The notes beneath the pieces are model-generated. The model saw nothing but the letters and a program-made list of their open reading frames with translations. It did no database searches and had not been told where the DNA came from. A stretch of DNA of 64,000 nucleotides. Origin: Bacteroidota bacterium. Lineage in GTDB: Bacteria > Bacteroidota > JABWAT01. How positions within the stretch are numbered: position 1 is the stretch's first letter; every line of letters starts with the position of its first letter. The position numbers were made by a program, and so were the translations under genes. The DNA is taken from assembly GCA_023151185.1 (NCBI GenBank), contig JAKLJL010000001.1:558001-622000 (forward strand). The letters are read 5' to 3'. Of the stretch, positions 27,292 through 34,276 are shown one piece after another.

Positions 27292-28782
27292 TTAAGAAAC
27301 CGGTGTTACCGGCAGACTGAAGGTAAACCGGCAGCCTTTTTTTTGGGCAAGATTTTCTGCAACAACCGTCCAGCCGCACCGCTGGGTTGCCAGTTGATAT
27401 GCAATATAACATCCGTAACCGCTGTTTTGTCCCTCAACGTTCTTGGTGGAGATGTTTTCCCTGAAAATTTTCTGAACACCGTCATCGCCGGGTTCCAGCA
27501 GAGACTGCTGAATTCCTTTTCCGTCATCTTCGATGAAGATTTCGGCCCGGTTTTCTGCCGGGTGATACACGGTTCTGACCATAATGGTCAGCCGGTCGTC
27601 GCCGCCGTGGTCGATACTGTTCTGAATAACCGGTTCCAGAATTTCCCAGATAACAAATTCATTGATAGGTACAACCGGCAGTTCAGGATCCAGTTCGATC
27701 TGAAAAGAAACATGATCATTTGCAGCCGAAATCCGGAGAAAAATATTATGAATGATAAAATGAATCAGTTCATTGATCGAGGTTCTGAAAAACGGACTCC
27801 GGATGGTATGGACCGGCGGATCGTACCATTTCATATCATAAATAACCCGGGAAATAAAGTTGGAATACCGGATAACCCGCTGCTTGATTTCCTCGGCATT
27901 CTGTTCACTCAGGTTTCTGAGATCTTCCTTGATAAATCCCATTACCTTTTCTGCTTTGTGATGGGTGTGGTAAATCCGTTTGGTAAACATCGATTCCTTT
28001 TCGTGGATAATCTGTTCCCGCAGGTGGTCTTCGTGTTCAATCAGCAGGGCTTCTTCTGCTTCGTCCCGTTCGACGGCTGTGTAAGTAGCAATGTAATACA
28101 TGGCCAGCAGTCCAAGCAGAATTATGGAGAGATAAATGATGGTGGTTTCATCGTAACTGGCAATGATCTCACGGGTAAAGGTGGCGAAATCGGGCTGCAT
28201 TTTAAAGTAGATGTAGCCGGTCAGTCCCGACGAAAAGGTAAACGGATACAGAATATGAAGAAATTTGTCCTTTTCAATCCGGGTATAAATCTGGCTGGCA
28301 GAAACCGAACCTGATGAACGGACATCCGAAAACATTCTGACCGCTTTGTCATGGTCCATTGAAGCAGGCGGAAGCTGCGTTCCGGGATTTTCGGCAAACT
28401 GAAGCAGGGCCTCACCCCGGTCGATGATTACGGTTGAATCCCCCCTTGAAACAAAAAAACAAATTTCTTTCAGAGCCGGATTGCTTGAATCGGGAAGAAG
28501 GGATTTATTCAGTGCCATGATCAGATCGAACCGGTTCGATTCCGGAAGGTGTTTTCCGTTGCGGATCAGAAAGTCAAGGGTCCCTATGGTCTGTGTGGCG
28601 AGTTGACGAACATATTCCCGCTCTGTTTTTTCGGAATAATTATTCAGGAAACTTCTGAGTGAGGCTTTGTGGACAAACGACAGTATCAGCTGAAATGCAA
28701 TCAGAATTACGAATAAAATCGTAATGTGTTTAAATTCAAACCGGTATTTTCTTCCGGATGCGGCCTGTACTGGTTGTTTCAT
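27292..28782 (-). CDS. Membrane-bound sensor histidine kinase (atypical H-box)
   Basis: The 496-aa protein has a first membrane helix at about 19-37, a periplasmic sensor region to about 212, a second helix at about 214-235, a cytoplasmic helical segment and a HATPase_c domain. The ATPase has VIQNSIDHGGDD (N388), IEDDGKGI (D419) and NSGYGCYIAYQLA. I find no standard HExxxP H-box. The candidate histidines are in KRIYHTHHKAEKVMGF (271-275), close to the second helix. It is the first gene of the minus-strand operon and ends 16 nt before the hybrid kinase start. Confidence 0.85.
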   Translation of the reverse strand: MKQPVQAASGRKYRFEFKHITILFVILIAFQLILSFVHKASLRSFLNNYSEKTEREYVRQLATQTIGTLDFLIRNGKHLPESNRFDLIMALNKSLLPDSSNPALKEICFFVSRGDSTVIIDRGEALLQFAENPGTQLPPASMDHDKAVRMFSDVRSSGSVSASQIYTRIEKDKFLHILYPFTFSSGLTGYIYFKMQPDFATFTREIIASYDETTIIYLSIILLGLLAMYYIATYTAVERDEAEEALLIEHEDHLREQIIHEKESMFTKRIYHTHHKAEKVMGFIKEDLRNLSEQNAEEIKQRVIRYSNFISRVIYDMKWYDPPVHTIRSPFFRTSINELIHFIIHNIFLRISAANDHVSFQIELDPELPVVPINEFVIWEILEPVIQNSIDHGGDDRLTIMVRTVYHPAENRAEIFIEDDGKGIQQSLLEPGDDGVQKIFRENISTKNVEGQNSGYGCYIAYQLATQRCGWTVVAENLAQKKGCRFTFSLPVTPVS

Positions 28783-28910
28783 ATCCGACTGCTCATTAGT
28801 TCTTAAAGTTAATTTACAGGCATGATTTTACCAAAATTCAGGAATCAGAAAAGCCGGAATTAACCTGAATAACCCCAATCAAAATGCATCTTAACTGTTT
28901 TCAATTTTAA

Positions 28911-28939
28911 TTGACACCCTGTTAAATTATACCTAATAT
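28911..28939 (+). promoter_or_regulatory. Predicted sigma-70-type promoter for the surface-protein gene
   Basis: A perfect -35 TTGACA (28911-28916) and a -10 TAATAT (28934-28939) are separated by 17 bp. Transcription would start near 28946 and read into the gene at 28998. The site lies in the 215-bp gap shared with the divergent kinase operon. The E. coli-like spacing differs from the TTTG/TAnnTTTG promoters of Bacteroidia. Confidence 0.65.
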
Positions 28940-28997
28940 TGCGAAGACGTTAATCGCAGTCCACCCAAAATCCAGTAATCCATTTCGGGAGATGATA

Positions 28998-31622
28998 ATG
29001 AAATTCATCATTGCGAGTATTTTCCTTTTTGTCCCGTTTCTCTTACATGCACAGTGGTCCTGGGCTCCAATAACCCGGGGAGACACAACCGGCACTTACT
29101 TTCAGCCCATGAAACCATACTTCCTCGATCCGGTTCATTTGCCCTCATTGAAGGTTACTGGTGACAGTCAATCGACTGACGGCAACGGGTCGGGACGTGT
29201 ACACTGGAAAATCTGGGCCTTTGATCAATGGGGAGGTTATACCTTTACCCGGCATCTGGTTCAGAGAAATTCCCCCTATGAACGGATTTATGATTTAAGT
29301 GACTGGAAAACCCTTTCCTTCCGGATTAAAATTGACAGTTTACCTTTCCTTTCTGCTCCCGGAAAATGGCAGATTGAGTTTAAACTGGTTGCACGTGACG
29401 TACCACCCGGAACCGGGGAAAACCGAAGTGTTTACACACTTCCTGATTCTGTTGTGCAAAAAACCGGGGTTTGGCAAAAAGTGAGCGTTCCGCTTGAGTT
29501 CTCTTTCTGGGACCTTCAAAGCGGGGAGCTGACCGGAGAGTTCGACCCGTTCTTATTTAACGGGTTCGACCTTGCTGTGGTTTATCTGCCTTCAGCCGGT
29601 GGGGGAATTGAACCACTGCCATTTGCAGAAGGCGAATTTTTAATTGATCAGATTGAAGTATCGGATCCTGCCTATCCGTCTAATTTTAGGACCGAAAACC
29701 TGGCTGACACCACTTCACAACCCTGGGACCATCCTGCGACATGGGTTCTCTCGGATCGGACAGGGGCCCCGGCTGCTTTGGCGGGCCAGCTTTCCCTTTC
29801 ACTCGATAATAAAGATATAATCGATGGATCTTCATCCCTGCGGGTTGACTATCAGATTCAGACTGAACCGGATTGGGGTGCTTATACTGAATTCAGCCAC
29901 CAGTTCAGAAAAAGTCCTGTTGAAATCTGCCAGGACTTAAAATTCTATTTCAAAAACCTGAAACCTGTGAGTGTAAAAGGCCAGGCGGCTCTGGCGCTTG
30001 TTTTGTGGGACAGGCCAGATTCTTATTCTGAGGAGGAATGCTGGTATTCTTTGGTTCAGGTGAATCTGGATGATACACTTAACTGGCAGCAAATCCGGTA
30101 TGAGCCGTACGATATTAAAAAACCCTGGGATCAACTCAGGCCGGGTGATAAGGGTAGTTCACTCAGACAGGGAAAAAACAACGGGTACCCCGATCTTTCT
30201 TGTCTTACCCGGGTTGGCATGGGCATCCGGGTTTTCGGGGATGAGGCACTTCAAACCGGTATGAACTCTTCTGTTTCGGGATCCTTTCTGATAGACCGGT
30301 TTTCTCAAGCGGTCTCTTCTGCCTGCTGTGAACCCCCTTTTTATATTGATGGCGGAATCACCGGCCTTTATTCAGAAGGGAATGGAACTATTCGGATTAA
30401 CTGGCAGGATGTTGAAGAGGAAGAATCGAACGAATTCTATTCGGTTTTCATCTCACGGTATCCAATTCACGATCTGAGTGAACCTGGAGTTGAAAAAATC
30501 CTGGACCGGATTCCGGAGCACACCGGGACTGCTGTTTTTCAAGTTCCTGTGCCTGAATCGGGACAGATGCTCAGAACCTGGGTGGCAATATCCATCAATA
30601 ATGTGGCCTCTTTTCCGGAATTTAATTCCCCGGTTGATGTTGAAGGAGCCCTGGTCCCGGTTATTGGGTTAACTCCGCCTGCAGGTTTTTTGCCGGATGG
30701 AAACCCGGAGGAATGGAAAGACCGGCCTTTCTGGCACCTTTCTGCAGAAGACAGTACAGCCACGGTTCTCAGGGAATTGAACTGGAGTTCCCCTGGCCGA
30801 ACTGATTTGAGCAGCCAGTCCTGGCTGGCATTCTCCGGGGATTCCCTTTATGGCGCCATTCTTGTGAAAGATGATTGGGTTGAAATGGACGGGTTACCGG
30901 GAAAAACACCTGACTACCCATCGCTTGCGATTGGCCTTTACCCGTACGAAGGTAAAGATCATTACTTTTACCGGCGGGGCATCATCCCCGATTATTACCT
31001 TTCATTCCTGCCGGATCAAATCCTGGTCAATTCAGCAGTAAGTCTGATTCAACAGGGTTCGGGTTATTTCTATGGTAAAACGGATTCGGGTTATGCTGTT
31101 GAGTTCCGTATTTCTCTTTCTGACCTGGCTAAAGCCTTTCCGGGAGATTTCAGGTTTAAACCTGAGAGAGGAATGAGGATCGGGCTGGACTGGGTCATTC
31201 TGGATACCGATCAAGCCGGAATCACAGAATCGGGGTTGCGGTGGGGATACACCCGGACTGCGGATGCAGATTCCCGGATTTCTGGTTGGAAATTCACCTG
31301 GATTGGTCTTCCGGACAGTATTGAAACCGATGTCGGGGAAGATAATTCAAAAAGTCCCGCCCGCTTCACTCTGGAACAAAACTACCCTAATCCGTTTAAC
31401 CCGGAAACCCAAATTCCGGTTATTCTTTCAGCACCCGGAAAACTAAAACTGGAAGTTTTTGACCTGCTTGGCAGGGAAGTTGCCGTTCTGTTCGACGGCA
31501 CACTTCCGGCAGGCCGCCATGTTTTCCCGTTTGACGGCCGTGAAACTGCTGCCGGTCTTTATTTTGTGCGGATGGTTTCAGGTTCTGCTCCTCAGGTCAA
31601 AAAATTAGTCCTGATCCGGTGA
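28998..31622 (+). CDS. T9SS-exported surface glycan-binding protein (CBM11-like, FN3, CBM9-like)
   Basis: ATG 28998 is preferred over 28992 because GGGAG (28987-28991) then lies 6 nt upstream. The 874-aa product starts with a signal peptide ending LLHAQ. Two repeated jelly-roll modules follow (about 20-235 and 240-450), each with a WGGYTFTRH or WGAYTEFSH motif and a DLSxWKxLSFRI-type strand, resembling CBM11-like carbohydrate-binding domains. An FN3-like domain, a CBM9-like domain (PDGNPEEWKDRPFWHL) and a T9SS tail (QNYPNPFNPETQIPV... ending KKLVLIR) complete it. No catalytic site is seen. It is a diverged paralog of the protein at 34277. Confidence 0.78.
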   Translation: MKFIIASIFLFVPFLLHAQWSWAPITRGDTTGTYFQPMKPYFLDPVHLPSLKVTGDSQSTDGNGSGRVHWKIWAFDQWGGYTFTRHLVQRNSPYERIYDLSDWKTLSFRIKIDSLPFLSAPGKWQIEFKLVARDVPPGTGENRSVYTLPDSVVQKTGVWQKVSVPLEFSFWDLQSGELTGEFDPFLFNGFDLAVVYLPSAGGGIEPLPFAEGEFLIDQIEVSDPAYPSNFRTENLADTTSQPWDHPATWVLSDRTGAPAALAGQLSLSLDNKDIIDGSSSLRVDYQIQTEPDWGAYTEFSHQFRKSPVEICQDLKFYFKNLKPVSVKGQAALALVLWDRPDSYSEEECWYSLVQVNLDDTLNWQQIRYEPYDIKKPWDQLRPGDKGSSLRQGKNNGYPDLSCLTRVGMGIRVFGDEALQTGMNSSVSGSFLIDRFSQAVSSACCEPPFYIDGGITGLYSEGNGTIRINWQDVEEEESNEFYSVFISRYPIHDLSEPGVEKILDRIPEHTGTAVFQVPVPESGQMLRTWVAISINNVASFPEFNSPVDVEGALVPVIGLTPPAGFLPDGNPEEWKDRPFWHLSAEDSTATVLRELNWSSPGRTDLSSQSWLAFSGDSLYGAILVKDDWVEMDGLPGKTPDYPSLAIGLYPYEGKDHYFYRRGIIPDYYLSFLPDQILVNSAVSLIQQGSGYFYGKTDSGYAVEFRISLSDLAKAFPGDFRFKPERGMRIGLDWVILDTDQAGITESGLRWGYTRTADADSRISGWKFTWIGLPDSIETDVGEDNSKSPARFTLEQNYPNPFNPETQIPVILSAPGKLKLEVFDLLGREVAVLFDGTLPAGRHVFPFDGRETAAGLYFVRMVSGSAPQVKKLVLIR

Positions 31623-31628
31623 GGGTTC

Positions 31629-32261
31629 ATGAAAAAGCTGGTATTTTTTTGCTGATTTTTCTTCCAGCCTCTGTAAATGCTCATTGGGTCTCGGCACCGC
31701 TTGATTCCGGTCTGGTAACTGCTTCCGGTTACTGGGATAAAATGCCGGGGTACTATTGGGAATTAAATTCAAGCAGAATGATGCATCTTTAGCTTCGGAA
31801 TCGGTTGACGGGCACGGGGCCCTTCGATTTTCTTACCGTATATTTCCCGTCAACAGTTGGGGGGATTATGCGCCGGTTCGCCATACGGTAAGTCCTTCCT
31901 TTAATCCGGTTTCCGGATATGATCTGTCCAACAGCCGGTATCTGAGCTTCTGGATCAAAAATACCAAACCCGGTAAACTGACTGCACCGGGAAAACTGGT
32001 CTTCGATTTCAGTCTGCTTACCCTGAACGAAACCGGACTTACCCTGAAACCCGGATACCGGTTTTTGTTCCTGGTGCCGGGTATTTAACCTGGGAGGTTT
32101 ATGATCTGGCGGGGCGGCAGATTTCTGTTTGTCAGAACTGGTACCTGCCAGGCGAGAACAAAGACATCCTGCACCTGGGTCAGCAGCCAACAGGTCTTTA
32201 CTTTGTCAGGTCTTCCTTTGGCGGGCAATCAACAGTGTCGAAACTCCTGCTTCTTAAATAA
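31629..32261 (+). pseudogene. Decayed third copy of the surface glycan-binding protein gene
   Basis: ATG 31629 starts MKKLVFF and meets TGA after a T-run. One frame over, the signal peptide continues (LIFLPASVNAHWVSAPLDSG) to a stop near 31790. A third frame from about 31756 carries the CBM11-like module (GHGALRFSYRIFPVNSWGDY, SRYLSFWIKNTKPGK). From about 32037 the original frame encodes a T9SS tail (TYPETRIPVFVPG, VYDLAGRQISV, PTGLYFVR, ending SKLLLLK). The second module, FN3 and CBM9-like parts are missing. Roughly 210 codons remain of about 880, split over three frames, so the copy is inactive. Confidence 0.85.
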
Positions 32262-32405
32262 ATGAAGCGAAATCCCCCTGCCGGTTGCCTGGTTAAAGTA
32301 ACTGGCAGGATATTATAAAAAGTTTCAGTCATTTGTCATTTATTGTCTGAATCCTGGGTAAAACTCCTTTATTTCGTGATTTTGATCACAAAAAATCCGC
32401 TTTCA

Positions 32406-32460
32406 TATCAATTTGATAACAATTCGGGGTGATCAATTTGATAACCCTATCAAAATGATA
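32406..32460 (+). promoter_or_regulatory. Three clustered palindromes, candidate activator sites
   Basis: Three 13-bp sites occur: TATCAATTTGATA (32406-32418), GATCAATTTGATA (32431-32443) and TATCAAAATGATA (32448-32460). The first and third are symmetric about their centre, and the second differs at one outer base. Their centres lie about 142, 117 and 100 bp upstream of the start point expected from the sigma-54 promoter at 32527. That is the usual distance for enhancer-binding activators. Which protein binds is inference. Confidence 0.6.
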
Positions 32461-32526
32461 ACGTTTGTGGAAGCATTTCCATTCCTGTTTCCACTGTTTA
32501 CCGGATAAAAAACCGCTTCCATTTTT

Positions 32527-32543
32527 TTGGCACGTTGTATGCA
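32527..32543 (+). promoter_or_regulatory. Sigma-54 (RpoN) promoter
   Basis: The sequence TTGGCACGTTGTATGCA matches the -24/-12 consensus TGGCACG-N4-TTGCA with one mismatch, and GG (32529-32530) and GC (32541-32542) are 10 nt apart as required. Transcription should start near 32554. That excludes the ATG at 32547 as the symporter start and points to the GTG at 32583. Confidence 0.8.
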
Positions 32544-32582
32544 TAGATGCGTGCGAACGCAATCAAAAAACCAGGACTCACT

Positions 32583-34211
32583 GTGTTTGAAACTTTCGGC
32601 TTTCTGGATTCAACTGTTATACTGGTCTATTTCGCGGTAACGCTGGGAATCGGCCTGTATTTTGCCCGGAGGAAGGAATCCTCTGCAGTTGATTATTTCC
32701 TTGCCGGACGGAACATCGGGTGGGTTGCCGTTGGTTTTTCTCTGTTTGCAACAAATATCTCAAGTGAACACTTCCTCGGCCTGGCCGGATCGGGAGCAAA
32801 CCGGGGCCTTGCAGTCGGGAGTTTTGAATGGATGGCCATCTTCATTTTGGTTGTGATGGGATGGGTCGTCGCTCCGGTTTTCATCCGGCTGGGCGTGTTC
32901 ACTGTGCCTGAATATCTTGAAATCCGTTATGACCGCCGCAGCCGCGTCTACCTGACCTCCATCTCCCTTTTTGCCTACATTGTCACCAAAATTTCCGTGA
33001 TGCTGTTTGCGGCCGGTTTCCTTCTGAATCATATGCTGGGCTGGGATGTCTACACCACTGCGATTATTCTGGTTTTTCTTGCCGGAATTTACACGGTTGC
33101 CGGCGGACTGACTGCAGTTATTTACACCCAGATCTTCCAGACAGTTGTCCTGATTGCCGGTGCACTTCTGGTGACCTTTATCGGGCTGAATGAAGTCGGC
33201 GGATTTTCGGGACTTCAGGAAAAGCTGCCACCTGATTATTTTACCCTTTTTAAACCCATGTCGGATCCTGATTTTCCCTGGACCGGCATAATTTTCGGGG
33301 CCCCAATTGTGGGTTTCTGGTATTGGTGTACTGACCAGTATATCGTGCAGCGGGTTTTAGCATCGAAAAGCATTGATGACGCCAGAAAGGGAACCCTTCT
33401 GGCTGCTGCGTTTAAAATTCTCCCTGTTCTGATGTTGGTTGTTCCGGGATTGATTGCGGTTGCACTCTTCCCGGACGTTTCCGGAGATGAGGCTTACCCT
33501 GCGCTGCTGGAAAGTGACCTGCTTCCGGCAGGCGTAAGAGGATTGGTTGTTGCCGCCATCATTGCAGCCTTAATGTCTTCACTGGCAAGTGTGTTCAACA
33601 GTGCCGCCACCCTGTTCACCGTTGATTTTTACCAGCCCCGTCACCCCGAAACCTCCGAAAGAAAGCTGGTTCTGGTTGGACGCCTTGCCACCCTTTTTAT
33701 CACAATTACTGCTATCCTTTGGGTTCCGCTGACCAAACTGATTTCGACGAATATTTACATTTACATGCAAAGTATTCAGTCTTACATCAGTCCACCCATT
33801 GTTGCCGTCTTTCTTTTTGGTATCTTCAGTAAAAAAATGAATGCTTCAGGGGCATTCTGGTGCCTGATAACCGGTGGTGTTCTGGGTCTTTCCCGGCTGG
33901 TTATTGAGTTCATGGTGAACTCAGGAACTCTTACAGCGCCATGGGCAGTCAGTTTTGCCTCGCTGAATTACCTGCATTTTGCTATTTTGTTATTTTTACT
34001 ATGTACGGGTGTCCTGATTGCTGTCAGCCGGTTGACTGACAGCCAAACCACACAGCAGGCATCCGGACTGATGATTGCCGGGAAACAAATCCCGGACTCT
34101 TCCTATGCCCCGCTTCCGGCAAAAAAAACCGGCAGGTGGGCTAAACAGAATGTGTTTACATCAGTCATCATCTGTGTGCTTGTCATCAGTCTGATGGGAT
34201 TACTGGCATGA
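32583..34211 (+). CDS. Sodium/solute symporter (SSS family, sugar-type)
   Basis: The GTG at 32583 is chosen because AGGA lies 6 nt upstream and the predicted sigma-54 start point is downstream of the ATG at 32547. The product is about 542 aa with 13-14 membrane helices. Family motifs are YFLAGRNIGWVAVGFSLFATN (first part), ISSEHFLGLAGSG, GGLTAVIYTQIFQT, WYWCTDQYIVQRVLASK and the SSLASVFNSAATLFT segment of sodium binding. It resembles the sodium/glucose branch and probably imports a monosaccharide released by the locus enzymes across the inner membrane. Confidence 0.9.
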   Translation: MFETFGFLDSTVILVYFAVTLGIGLYFARRKESSAVDYFLAGRNIGWVAVGFSLFATNISSEHFLGLAGSGANRGLAVGSFEWMAIFILVVMGWVVAPVFIRLGVFTVPEYLEIRYDRRSRVYLTSISLFAYIVTKISVMLFAAGFLLNHMLGWDVYTTAIILVFLAGIYTVAGGLTAVIYTQIFQTVVLIAGALLVTFIGLNEVGGFSGLQEKLPPDYFTLFKPMSDPDFPWTGIIFGAPIVGFWYWCTDQYIVQRVLASKSIDDARKGTLLAAAFKILPVLMLVVPGLIAVALFPDVSGDEAYPALLESDLLPAGVRGLVVAAIIAALMSSLASVFNSAATLFTVDFYQPRHPETSERKLVLVGRLATLFITITAILWVPLTKLISTNIYIYMQSIQSYISPPIVAVFLFGIFSKKMNASGAFWCLITGGVLGLSRLVIEFMVNSGTLTAPWAVSFASLNYLHFAILLFLLCTGVLIAVSRLTDSQTTQQASGLMIAGKQIPDSSYAPLPAKKTGRWAKQNVFTSVIICVLVISLMGLLA

Positions 34212-34276
34212 GATTTCAGTCCGGTAATGATCACCTCGAATCGCAATCAACACCAAACAACTCATGGAGAATAAAC

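Noticed and set aside
27217-28314. A long + strand open frame of about 365 codons opposite the membrane kinase
   Set aside because: The conserved HATPase motifs are on the minus strand, and the + frame has no domain, signal or ribosome-binding site.
32406-32460. The three short palindromes as a CRISPR-like array
   Set aside because: Units are only 13 bp, spacing is uneven (25 and 17 bp between centres), and no cas genes are present.
32547-32582. ATG at 32547 as the symporter start
   Set aside because: It lies between the -12 element and the expected start point of the sigma-54 promoter and has no ribosome-binding site.
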